22,502 bases of DNA. Origin: Plantago elongata (lineage: Eukaryota; Streptophyta; Magnoliopsida; Lamiales; Plantaginaceae). Shown here one piece after another: positions 10,194 through 19,602 of the stretch. The position numbers were made by a program, and so were the translations under genes. Numbering within the stretch: position 1 is the stretch's first letter; every line of letters starts with the position of its first letter. The DNA is taken from positions 1-22,502 of the forward strand of contig JAYMSP010002784.1 of the NCBI GenBank assembly GCA_036897095.1, given 5' to 3'. Under the pieces are notes generated by a model. It saw only the letters and a program-made list of their open reading frames with translations, did not search any database and was not told the DNA's origin.

Positions 10194-10419
10194 CGTTTCT
10201 CTGTTTTGGGTAAAGAATAGAATCTGAAATGGTGATGAAAATGAGTTGAATTTGGTAAATTTAGTTGCAGAATTGAATGTACAGACAATAATTGGTTGCT
10301 CTGTTCATTGATGATGACCTGCTGTAGTAGTAACATTGTTCCTTGTCACTACTCAACTACCTCATTGTCTTGGTGTGGTAACAACACAAAAAGTTACTTA
10401 CTACAAAGTGAAAGTTCAA

Positions 10420-10426
10420 TTTTATA
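10420..10426 (-). promoter_or_regulatory. Candidate TATA box of the TBL gene
   Basis: On the minus strand TATAAAA lies about 230 bp upstream of the TBL start codon at 10193. It is the only good TATA match in the near upstream region. The spacing implies a 5' UTR of about 200 nt. Confidence 0.45.
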
Positions 10427-13254
10427 GGTTCCTGTTTTAGGTCCCTTGGTTTAGTTGTAATCCGCGTAAATCGTTTCGATACTTCGATTGAGAGGATGTG
10501 TTGATATTTTACCTGCTTGTACCAGACATGTAAGGTTGTTGGTTAACTTAAATTGAGAGGAGAAGCTTATGTGAGTAGATTACGGATCCAACACCACACT
10601 GCCACCACCAAGGCCCCCGTACCCGAGATCTTCATGTTCCTAAAATCAAATTCCTCGGAAAAATGTGGAAGGAAGTGTCTGGTAGTTTTTCAGTTTTTCA
10701 GGAAAATTAATAGTTATCTCTTTTTTCAACTTTTTTCTTAATTTTTTTTTTCTTTTCAATCTTTTAGTTATGCTATATGGTGTACGAGTACAAAATAATG
10801 TTATTATTTGACTAACATATGATTTTTAATTACATACAAATTATTATTTGAAACTATGAAATGAAAGTTTAAAATAATTATAAAGGTGAAAAGAATTGAA
10901 AAAATTGTGAGTATACGTAATTTAATTGGTTTGTATTAGAATAATTTATTTTTTTATTTTTCAAATATTAGTACATATTACACATGTAAATTGTACTTTG
11001 TTGGTGAGTATTCGCTATATAGAATATACCTATAGAACTCATTAATAAAGATAAGATATTAACATACGAATATAATAAATGTTATAAATAAAATAATTTA
11101 TATATAAATGTATATAGATTAATGTTAATAATAATTATTTTAGATTAAATATATATTCTTGTCAATAAATATTAATTTATGTAAGAAAAATTATTAAGAT
11201 AAGAATTTGTTATAATTTTTTTTCTCACTTTTCCAGGTTTTTCTATAACTTTCTTTTCATTGTTTTTATTTTCCATCAAAACAATCATGAGAAGTTAAAA
11301 GATTCCTTCATTTTCTTATCCATTCCCTCGAAATCCCTTAAATCATGCAGAGCCTAAAAGAAACGGATTAGTGAAAATTGGTGGTACTAAGGGAGAATTA
11401 AGTAACTGATAATTGGTTTGGCATGAAACTTTTACATATTCTATCAACAAACTTTTAGCATGTAAATATTAACTCAATTTTATGTGATGCAATAGCTATT
11501 AATTTAACATAGTTTTGAGTTATATAACAAACAATATAACTGATGAATATTGACTCAAACAACTTTATTATTTGCTTACGAAGAGTACCTAAAAAGAAGG
11601 TACTCGGTTAACCTGTCTGTTGATACCATATTTCATGTAACTAATATGGTTTTCTATGATAACTATCCTTTTATACAAAACATTTCGTCTTCATGTTAAC
11701 TTCAGAAGAATTACCAGCTTGAAAGTAGAGTGATACATTTTTAGTTCGTACTACAAATCTTCTAAACAAATGTTATGTTAAGAGAAAAAGACAAGAGTAG
11801 ATGAAGATAGTCTCTTATTCATGAATCGTAATCATTATTCATTATCAATTGAAACTCCCTTCTCTTTTTAACTTTTCTTTTCGAATTGTCATGTACACTT
11901 TCTATCAGTTGTTTAAGCACTATCATACTAATAACATGTTAAGAGAAGAAGACAAGAAGAATAAACTCTCTATTATTATCCCTGCTCCCTTCGTGCTCTT
12001 CCCTTTTTCTATTTTAACATGTTGAAATTAAATCTTTACTTGCAGGGAACACTCAAGCCAAATGCAGTCGACAAGAGAATCTAAGTATGCTGCACAAACA
12101 CATTCACTTAATTCTTGTGCTATATTGTGGAAATTAACTAGAAATAGATCATCTCATGAAAACAGTCATCTATCAAGTACTATTTGCATGTCATTTATGT
12201 ACTCATACTGGATAAGTAATAAATAAAGAAATCGCGTTGATGCAGCCATGTAGGTAAGTAGACAATCTCACAATCATACAAAGAGTATACCAAGGACTGG
12301 TTATTTCATGCAAGAAATGGCGGAATTTGACAGGACATGAGTTACAACAATTATCAACAACCACTTAAATCTTCCTATTGAAGTAGGCTACTTCGATTTA
12401 GACAACTTTTACCGTTTCTAAGTGAGAGCGGATCCTTGTTTAATGCAAGTTTCAAAATTCAAGTTAACCTGATCGCTCGGGTTAGTTTGGACCGCAAGAA
12501 TGTTAGTGTATACTGTCTGGTATTACTGGCATCGTTAATATAAATGATTAAATTATTGCATCTAAATTCAATTCTAGAACTAAAGTTACCAATTCAGTTC
12601 ACTCCCATTATCATTTTGTATTTTCTTTCTTGCTTAAAACACCGATACACCCACTGACCCACATGGCCAGATTAGAGGACTTCAGCATAGGACCCAACAG
12701 GTTTGGGGCCATTTTATATATTTTCCAAATAGGGAACTTATAATTTTTTAAAGGTTTTGTTTAAATTTACTTGTTTAGTGTACTCGTGTTATATATGTGT
12801 GTGTGTTTTCTTAAATAATTTATGTTTTATTATATTTCTATAAAAATTAATTGACTTCGATGTGATCATTTATAAAGGTTACTTCTTCCGGTCTAACATC
12901 CTAAGAATTTACTTTCTCTTGAATTAAGATTAAATAGTAAAATATTAATTTATGAGTGGTATTATAATGATGAAGTTGTAAGACTGTAAGTGAATGATAA
13001 AGTAAGAAAGAGATGGAGAATGTGATGATAAAGTAGAAAAGAGAAATAAAAAAAATTAGTTAGTGGAGTAAATTTTTTTATTTTTTGGCATATGAAATTT
13101 ATAATGAACCCCCAAATAAAGAAAAAGTTAAAAAGTTATTATTGAAACGTAGAGTGTAAATAATAATATTTTTTAAAAATAAATCGTATGGAAATATTCA
13201 TAGTTAATGTTAAACATTATAAAACTCACTTAAATCATTTATACATATTAAAGT
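10427..13254. other. AT-rich intergenic spacer
   Basis: No gene, tRNA or clear terminal repeat is seen. The stretch 10680-11250 is extremely A/T-rich. Two loosely similar segments start TGTTAAGAGAARAAGACAAG near 11777 and 11939, each followed about 70-100 bp later by a CTCCCTTC pyrimidine block, which suggests an old local duplication. A short in-frame phrase near 12046 after TGCAG resembles no exon I know. Confidence 0.4.
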
Positions 13255-13265
13255 TTAAACATTAG

Positions 13266-13358
13266 TTATTCTTTTTTAAAACGATTAAGAGTGACTTGAA
13301 CCCCCGACCTATCAATTAGATGTGAATCGTCTTACCAACTGAGTTGCACTTTGTTGTA
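13266..13358 (-). mobile_element. Short tRNA-derived SINE, copy 1 (about 93 bp)
   Basis: Read on the minus strand the element has an A-box-like ACTCAGTTGGTAAGACG, a B-box GGTTCAAGTCA (plus strand 13292-13302) and an A-rich tail (TTTTAAAAAAGAATAA). It is flanked by an 11-bp direct repeat TTAAACATTAG at 13255-13265 and 13359-13369, read as a target-site duplication. A third similar word near 13210 weakens that point slightly. A second copy lies at 21866-21948. Pol III promoter boxes, A-tail and flanking duplications define a SINE; I cannot name the family. Confidence 0.7.
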
Positions 13359-13473
13359 TTAAACATTAGCTTTTCACATAAAATAATTTTTCCTTTTTAA
13401 GAAACAATCAAAATAAATTCATTAATAAGTTAGATATTCATCCTACTACAAATAATTGAACTTCAAGATATCG

Positions 13474-13493
13474 TATTATTATTATTATTATTA
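13474..13493. repeat. (ATT)n microsatellite
   Basis: Six to seven ATT/TTA units in an AT-rich spacer. Confidence 0.9.
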
Positions 13494-14384
13494 GCAAGGT
13501 TAACACGATCCATCCACCAATTACATCCATACCCCTAGATTGGATATAGATATTAGTATTTTAAAATATATAAGAACTCAAAATCAGTTATTTGTATTAA
13601 TTTTAACATTATTTTAAATTTTGAGTTTTTATGTTAAGGTATAACTTTTTACATTTAAAGTTTAAAGTTTTATGTAATTAAAACCTAGAACATAAAATCA
13701 TGATATTAAAAAATGTGCACATGACCAAGAAATTTAAGCCGGTCCTGACCACCCATATCAAGTATACCTAAAAGATGCATGATTTTATCCTTCATTATCT
13801 CGATAACCCTTTTTGGGTTTCTGGACTACTGATGTAACATTTTGTGCTAGAATCTCCCATTAATTAGTCCAAAATCACCCAAAGTAGGCTTGAAGGATCA
13901 CTAAAGAGCAACAACGTATGCATGGGAATGGGCATGATGAACGACATCCTTGTAGTATTCGGATGCAAATTAAAAAAAGAAAAGAAAATAGTAACCATAG
14001 TGAGTATAAAACTATAAAAAGTATGCGACATTGAAAACCAGAAAAATATGAACACAAATATTTAAAAAACTGATTTAGGAAAGGCTTTAGATCCAAAAGA
14101 ACACCCGTCTCTATATCCCATGTCTTCTAATTTATACCTAAATATAAATGATCAACCTACCTCGTATATCTATCCCGTATCTAAGTTTGAAAAGACATTG
14201 ACAATGTGGAAAGATTACTATGGGCGGGTTCTTTAATGATGCCTTGCTATAGTAATTTTTTTTCGATTGTTCAATTAATTCTTGTATTTTTGTAGTAATA
14301 AAATGAAAAGTATTATTGTTTCTTACCACCGTTAAACTAATTTCAATCTTTTTGTAGTAACAGTGAGAGTCAATTGTTTCTTGT
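13494..14384. other. AT-rich spacer, no gene seen
   Basis: Minus-strand ORFs of 63 to 102 codons occur near 13864-14446, but they are low-complexity Phe/Ile/Tyr-rich or otherwise featureless translations and are not supported as genes. Confidence 0.4.
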
Positions 14385-14939
14385 AAAGTGGATATCGAAC
14401 TAATAAGAGGGGCAAAAATAACAAAGAAACAAAAGTTGACATACAAAACAGTACCATCTCGGACTTAGTGTAGTTGAATCAATAGGCACTATCAACAACT
14501 ACTCTATAACGTATGTGAGACTTGTAGCTGTACAACTCGTCATCCTCCTCCCGTTCGTCACTTGATCTTACGTAAGTGGCTCGAATAAAAGAAAAACAAT
14601 CTAATATATCAAGTAGACAAGTCGGGTCATCCTCCTCACGTTCTTCACTCGACCCTACGTAAGTGGTTTTAAACAAAAGGAAAACAATCTAACATATCAA
14701 TTAAACAAGTCAGGATCCCGTCCGCTAGCCGTCAAAATGACAAAAAAATGAAATCACAAAGAAACAAAACTTTACATGTAAAACAATACTATCTTGGACT
14801 TAGTGTAGTCGAACCAATGGACACTATCAGCAACTGCTCTATAACATATGTGAGACTCGTAGCCGGACAACTCGTCATCCTCCTCTCGTTCGTCACTCGA
14901 CCCCATCTGCCAGCAGCCAAAATGACAAAAACATGAAAC
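14385..14939. repeat. Nested direct repeats abutting the tRNA-Ser gene
   Basis: A segment containing GGACTTAGTGTAG and then ACTCGTCATCCTCCTC occurs at about 14396-14580 and 14740-14902, a period near 335 bp. A shorter unit with CATCCTCCTC and TACGTAAGTGG is repeated within it near 14540-14610 and 14628-14700. The block ending GCCAAAATGACAAAAACATG (up to 14936) is a copy of one at 14732-14752, and it stops just before the tRNA. On the minus strand each large unit reads SSDEREEDDEL in an open frame. I do not recognise the source; a decayed transposable element is likely. Confidence 0.7.
14927..14931 (-). terminator. Pol III terminator of tRNA-Ser
   Basis: A run of five T on the minus strand lies 8 nt beyond the 3' end of the tRNA, the usual RNA polymerase III stop signal. 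Confidence 0.7.
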
Positions 14940-15020
14940 GTCAACAGCAGGATTCGAACCTGCGCAGGCAAAGCCCAACAGATTTCGAGTCTGTCTCCTT
15001 AACCACTCGGACATATTGAC
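14940..15020 (-). tRNA. tRNA-Ser(CGA)
   Basis: Minus strand, 81 nt without CCA and without intron. The acceptor arm pairs GTCAATA with TGTTGAC (one G-T pair). The D arm is CCGAGTGGTTAAGG, the anticodon stem ACAGA/TCTGT closes on loop CTCGAAA with anticodon CGA (reads UCG, Ser). The long variable arm (GGGCTTTGCCT) is typical of class II tRNA-Ser. The T arm is GCAGG-TTCGAAT-CCTGC. All stems pair, so the gene looks functional. Confidence 0.95.
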
Positions 15021-15226
15021 TTACGCTAATCCTCTCCAAGTTAATAGTATCATTTCCTTGAACAATACCAGTTTCGAATTTCTTCTTCTTCCCTCTTTTG
15101 CTGATCTACTCCACTTTCAAACCCCAATTGCAGAAAATAATCCAACTCTAGAAACAGTCCCAATCTAAATTCTGCCATAATCGACCTACACTTGGCCAAT
15201 AATCAAACCTTTTTCACCACACGAAA

Positions 15227-17481
15227 ATGGGGGAGAAATCAAGAAAGATCGATTTGGAAGTGCTGTTGAGTTACGGTGACAATCTAATCGAGTTTCTGAA
15301 TGACCAGAAAGATCTTGCTGCTCTCGACCATTTTCTGCACAATTCCAATCTGCTTCAGACCCAGTGCAACAACGATTCTACCCAGATCCAAAACTCCATT
15401 CGAGGTTTCAGTTTCTTGTCATTTTCATAACCCTTATTCATGCTGAGTTCTACTGTGTTGTTTTACTACTGGTTTTCTCATGTTTATTGCCTTGTACTAC
15501 TACTTGAGCTCATGTTCTTTACAGTAGCTAGATTGTGTAGTTGACTGGCAGAATTACCATTACCAAACAGCATTTAGTTCTCCAAATTCGTCCTTTGCTG
15601 GACTTTGGAGTGGTATGATTCTGGATTAGGTAATAAAAGTGATGCAGAATTCTCAGATGAGCATAGGCGTTTTGCAAAACACTGTAATTATGTGACTTGT
15701 CATAAGTGGTTTGTTTTGTCTAACTTCGCGTATCCATTGTTCAGAGCTTATAGTTGTGTTAGTGTTGGAATATATCTATTTCAGAAGTTAAATTGTTGTT
15801 TCATATGAAAGGACACAAATTATACATGAAAATCAGGATAGCTAGTGAATTGCATGTCTGTATTCAATTTGGAAGCTGCACTGGAACTACTAATTCAGAT
15901 TATGAGGTTAACAAAATTAACACCCAGGAAAGAGGTTGATTGCTGAGTCACAACTGTAAGCAAGTCTTCTAGTGTATTTGTTTTGGATTCTCTTGCGTTT
16001 GCATCATAGTAATATCGAATTCCATATATTTTGCCCTGTGCTGAAATAAGAAAGAATTATCTCCTCAGTTGAGCCCGTACGTTTGATTCTCAGTGACCTT
16101 TATCTGGAGGGAATGGGTGTGAGACTGGCAAAATTTTCCATTTCTCCAGCTTGAATCTCCTTAAATCCATAAATTCATCCGCTCACAAAGCATCTTGAAT
16201 GTGGAGTTCTGAAAGAATAAGAATAACCACATTTTTGTGATTATCATTCTTCACCTAGACAATCACCCTCCGAAGTGTTCTGACTTTGGGTTTTCCTACT
16301 GCATATGAGAAGCTCGTTTTTTATGCGACGTACTCGTATTCATTTGGTTGTGTTGTGATCTGCATCTGCTTTTTGTTAGTATGATATTTTTCTAAGAGCT
16401 CGGAGCCTCAGATATGAATTTCCTTTCATCAACTACTGATTAATAATTCTTGTTCCAGAATATGAGAAGAAAATTGAAGCATGCAAGAAGAAAGCGGATG
16501 CAGCAGAATCTGAGAGTGTAACAGATGCAGAATTAGGTTCGCTACAGGAAGAATTGGAAAAGCAACAGCATCTAGAACAGATGCTAAGGGGAGATCTTAG
16601 ATAAGTATTTACTTATTTCAGTTGTAGAGTTCTTTCCTTGCTTCTTTACAGCTACCTTAGTTAACGTATTCTGTTACAATGAACACAGCAATCGTCAATG
16701 AAATATCTGATCTAGAACGTCAAGCGGACTCCATTGAAGAACAAAATCGTAGCATAAAGAAATTTGAACAGGATGAAACGAGAGCACAGTAAGTGACATT
16801 ATAATTATTGGTTTTCCATGTATTTCCCAGGGCTACTTTTTACGTTTACATGTTTAGGAATTCCTCATAATTTTCTAAGAAATTGTTAATTTAACTGCTG
16901 AGCTTTGACATACTTTGGCTTTACCCATAAGAATCCTATCTGGTTATGTGTGATGTATGCTCAACCGGAGTAAACATTAAAGATTTATTTCACCATTTGA
17001 AACTGGGATTATTCCCTACATTCCCTTTTATTATACCCAATTTTCAGACTTTTGCCTCAAGTTCCCACATTAAATCAAACCAGTTATATCTGTAATCCGT
17101 GCAGCACCTTTACAACTTCTGTGTACCTTGTTCATGGTAACTTATACGCTTTCCTTTTTATCCTGTAGGATGAAGCTATCCTTATACGCTTCTGTCACAA
17201 CTATCATACCCGACTTGGATGATCAGTCCAAAATATCAGGCCGTATCCTTCCTTCATTTATTGCTAATGTCTATCTTATGTTTCATGTTTCTCTACTATG
17301 CTATTCTTTTGTCGCATATTATCAGTTTAGTGTCCTCTTATCTGCTGGATTTTTCTTTAACTGGATTCGCTCAGACATCATTGGGAGAGACAAGAAATCA
17401 GTTGAAAGATTTGAGTTCGATCCATCAGCAGTTGCTCCCTTCGATATATCTAACAATATCTGGAAGATGATAAGATCATAG
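15227..17481 (+). CDS. SPC24: Kinetochore protein SPC24 homologue
   Basis: SPC24 is the NDC80-complex subunit that, with SPC25, anchors the complex to the inner kinetochore so chromosomes attach to spindle microtubules. Five exons: 15227-15404, 16459-16600, 16687-16788, 17169-17242 and 17375-17481, total 603 nt, 200 residues, equal to the usual plant length. It starts MGEKSRKIDLEVLLSYGDNL, has a coiled-coil middle at about 60-141 (EYEKKIEACKKKADAAESES, LQEELEKQQHLEQML, SDLERQADSIEEQNRSIKKF) and a C-terminal globular RWD-type part from about 142 (MKLSLYASVTTIIPDLDDQS, KISG, GRDKKSVERFEFDPS, NNIWKMIRS). This follows Arabidopsis SPC24/MUN (At3g08880, named from memory) block by block. Introns 1 and 3 are GT-AG. 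Intron 2 fits only as AT-AC and intron 4 has a U12-type donor; both are listed separately. The ATG at 15227 is chosen because MGE(K/R)S is the family start. Confidence 0.92.
16601..16686 (+). other. AT-AC intron (intron 2 of SPC24, 86 nt)
   Basis: Exon 2 ends GATCTTAG and the intron starts ATAAGTATTT. It ends GAACAC and exon 3 starts AGCAATCGTC. The join gives DLR-AIVNEISDLE, as in other plant SPC24 proteins. No GT-AG choice works: the only nearby GT keeps an in-frame TAA (CTT AGA TAA), and the AG two bases after AC gives AGC AAT CGT CAA TGA, a stop. The donor equals the standard GTAAGT with A at position 1 and lacks the U12 ATATCCTT consensus, so it matches the rare AT-AC introns spliced by the major spliceosome. 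Confidence 0.8.
17243..17374 (+). other. U12-type GT-AG intron (intron 4 of SPC24, 132 nt)
   Basis: The donor is GTATCCTTCC, an exact match to the minor-spliceosome consensus GTATCCTT. Fifteen to twenty bases before the CTCAG acceptor is TTCTTTAAC, one base from the branch consensus TTCCTTAAC. Splicing joins GGCC to ACATCATT in frame (ISG-H-IIGRD). The length is 44 codons with no in-frame stop. Confidence 0.88.
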
Positions 17482-17690
17482 TCTTTTTATTTTATTTATT
17501 GGACTTATGGACCTCACATGCATATATGCATGAGAGACGACACAAGTCATTTTTTGTTCTTAAAATGTAGTTTGGTTTCCCCTGCTGTTGCTTCTTGGTT
17601 ATATGTTTGGTGTTGGCCTTCTGCTGATTGTAATTCATGCGTGTGAACTTTCTTGCCATTTGTGATTTAGCTTGCAAGAATCATGAAAAC
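17482..17690. other. SPC24 3' UTR and flank
   Basis: T-rich sequence after the stop codon. Nothing else is seen. Confidence 0.4.
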
Positions 17691-18027
17691 TTTGCCCTTT
17701 GGAAGGGGAAGCCCATGGCTTTGTACCCTTGCCAATAGTGAACACATTGCCCAGTCTAGTTGCTAAATCGTGACCAGTGGCGTCCTAGGTGTGGTTTGTC
17801 TCAAAGCTACCCTAGAGCTTTTCAGTTTTCACGGTTCTTGATAACTCCAACACGTCCCCTGTTTCTACAACCGGTAACCATCATAAAATTGCCAACATCG
17901 AACTTGATAAAATCAACGATCTTGTTAGCCTCTAGGTGAAGCTTGATGGTGCCGTTGGCCTCGACCAAAGGGTGCTAGATTGTCCTTCCATAGTAGGTGT
18001 TAAGTTAAGGGTGCATTTCCTTCCAAA
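17691..18027 (-). pseudogene. 40S ribosomal protein eS4 (RPS4) pseudogene fragment
   Basis: On the minus strand, reading from 18027 down, translations match eS4 in order: [55 protein letters not shown], then in other frames GHEFATR-like, [13 protein letters not shown] and LPKGK. eS4 is a small-subunit ribosomal protein. The copy is broken: a TAG replaces a codon in GRTI(R)Y near 17980, a stop follows KNRE, and frame shifts occur around 17800-17830 and near 17700. The segment runs without intron across about 110 codons and lacks both ends, suggesting a truncated processed copy. No poly(A) tail is visible. Confidence 0.85.
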
Positions 18028-18651
18028 ATACTAAAAATTGGATCCTATTTCTATATTATACTGCCAGTGTTTAGAAAATGGGTCATAATAAGACATGGCT
18101 TACATAGTGAGTCGAACTGCTCGGTATCATGGATGTACTACGGGTTCATAGGAGTAGAGTTGAATCTCTACTCCATGAATGGTCGATGTCTATCAGCCTG
18201 AGATGGAACACAATATTTTCCCCACAAAGATCATAAAACCGGGAGAGGATTGTGGTAGTGTGGTAGGATCTTGGACTTTACGGACCCATCATGCATTATT
18301 AAAAGTGGCTAGAGTTCGTTAAGTAAGTCTAGTCCGGTGAAATATCTTTTCTTTAATTATTATCCTCTTTAATTCTTTATTTAGGAAAGTCAATTGGTAC
18401 ATTTTATCTAGGCGATAATACAAGTAGATTTGTTAGGATTTTTTAATTATTTCTGCACATTTTTTAAATATATTTATTTTCATTAGAAGTCTACAGTTCA
18501 TGAAATAAGTTGTGAGATAGCTAATATAAATAGAATTTTAGGGTTTAATCCTAATTATACTTTTATCAATGAATTCTCATCTAGTTGTAAATAAACCCTA
18601 CCTTTAATTGAATTTGTGCCAATGTACTTGTAAGAGCTCTTAACAAAGCAA
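18028..18651. other. Spacer, no gene seen
   Basis: AT-rich. Contains TATAAATAG near 18524 followed by an AGGGTTTAAT word, which recalls a plant promoter or a decayed terminal repeat, but no boundaries can be set. Confidence 0.35.
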
Positions 18652-18718
18652 ATAGCTCAGTAGTTCGTACTATTAGGACAAGGTCCCAACGTTATGATTG
18701 TGATTTTGAATGCTTAGG
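18652..18718 (+). other. Degenerate tRNA-like sequence
   Basis: An A-box-like TAGCTCAGTAGTTCG is followed about 35 bp later by GATTTTGAATGC in the B-box position. Stems do not pair well, so it is not a working tRNA; it may be an old tRNA fragment or SINE head. Confidence 0.3.
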
Positions 18719-18846
18719 GCTTGTTTGTACGTCGTGAAACTAAGAATTCGTTCAGTTGCCACATAGATCAATCTAAAGATTGATCATACTGGAGTAGGGT
18801 ATAGGGGTTTTACTTTGACGTATCTATCTTAGAATGTCTTCATCTA

Positions 18847-18924
18847 CCACCAGCGATCTAGTTGTAGAACAGTATCCTACCACGGTACAAGGTACAATCA
18901 CGAATTTGATTCACAACTAGTGCA
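18847..18924 (+). pseudogene. tRNA-Gly pseudogene
   Basis: It aligns over its whole length with the intact tRNA-Gly at 19001: ACCAGCGATCTAGTTGTAGA, then ACAGTATCCTACCACGGTAC and a 3' end ACTAGTGCA. Anticodon GCC has become ACC, the T arm is disrupted (AATTTGATT instead of GGTTCGATT) and several extra bases lie between anticodon and T arms, so it should not fold. Start-to-start distance to the functional gene is 154 bp. Confidence 0.88.
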
Positions 18925-19000
18925 TCTTGTTTCCTTCTTGTGTTATGTTCGAATCATGATGAAACATTGTATATAGTAACAGTTGTGCATATTTCATATA

Positions 19001-19071
19001 GCACCAGTGGTCTAGTGGTAGAATAGTACCCTGCCACGGTACAGACCCGGGTTCGATTCCCGGCTGGTGCA
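19001..19071 (+). tRNA. tRNA-Gly(GCC)
   Basis: A 71-nt intact tRNA. The acceptor arm pairs GCACCAG with CTGGTGC, discriminator A at 19071. A-box TGGTCTAGTGG, anticodon loop CTGCCAC with anticodon GCC, T arm CCGGG-TTCGATT-CCCGG. A TATATAG word lies about 30 bp upstream, as is common before plant tRNA genes. Confidence 0.97.
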
Positions 19072-19075
19072 AGTA

Positions 19076-19081
19076 TTTTTT
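19076..19081 (+). terminator. Pol III terminator of tRNA-Gly
   Basis: Six T begin 5 nt after the tRNA, enough to stop RNA polymerase III. Confidence 0.8.
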
Positions 19082-19091
19082 ATGTTTTCAT

Positions 19092-19230
19092 TCCTTCTCA
19101 TATATTGTTTTCTCGGCTGGTACATGTGTTTCCTGACTTCATTTTCTTAATTATTTACCATCCTTCTCATATATTGTTTTCTCGGCTGGTACATGTGTTT
19201 CCTGGCATCATTTTCTTATTTATTTACCAT
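19092..19230. repeat. Tandem repeat, 69 bp x 2, carrying a tRNA 3'-end-like word
   Basis: The unit beginning TCCTTCTCATATATTG is at 19092-19160 and 19161-19229 with few mismatches. Each unit contains CTCGGCTGGTACA, close to the tRNA-Gly 3' end CCCGGCTGGTGCA just upstream. Confidence 0.92.
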
Positions 19231-19602
19231 TTATTTTTAGACGATATCGTTCTTTCATTGTTTATAGTTACATTTCTTTTCACGTGACACCCTTTTATTT
19301 CATGAACCAACAATGTTATTGAATGCAAATGCACATGTGGAACTCAAATTCTTGTGATCAAAATTAATAATTATCCAGAATCCCCTTACAATGATAAAAT
19401 TCATTAGAAAACATTGCTCACACGTGTAGGAAATCGACCATAGGGTGCCACAAGTGGTACCACCTATACTGTAGCAAGGTCTAGGAAACCGGGCATGTCA
19501 TACTTACAATTACATCAGCCAACTATGAGCAGAAAGGCTTCCAAACTCCATTAAAAACTTGCACAACATTGTGACAAACACACACAAACAGTAGGCACCA
19601 TT

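Noticed and set aside
11777-12025. TGTTAAGAGAARAAGACAAG segments that might be terminal repeats of an old retroelement
   Set aside because: The two copies are short and diverged, and no coding or primer-binding part lies between them.
12046-12085. Short in-frame phrase after TGCAG that could be a lone terminal exon
   Set aside because: About a dozen codons only, with no partner exon within reach and no known family.
14772-15014. 80-codon minus-strand ORF running through the tRNA-Ser gene
   Set aside because: It overlaps a well-folded tRNA and the repeat block; the tRNA explains the conserved part.
18252-18651. Possible solo LTR remnant (TATAAATAG and AGGGTTTAAT words)
   Set aside because: No matching ends, flanking duplication or internal element could be defined, so it is left as spacer.
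19071-19300. Possible dicistronic tRNA-Gly-snoR43 gene, a known plant arrangement
   Set aside because: A six-T terminator follows the tRNA at once and no C box/D box pair is seen downstream.
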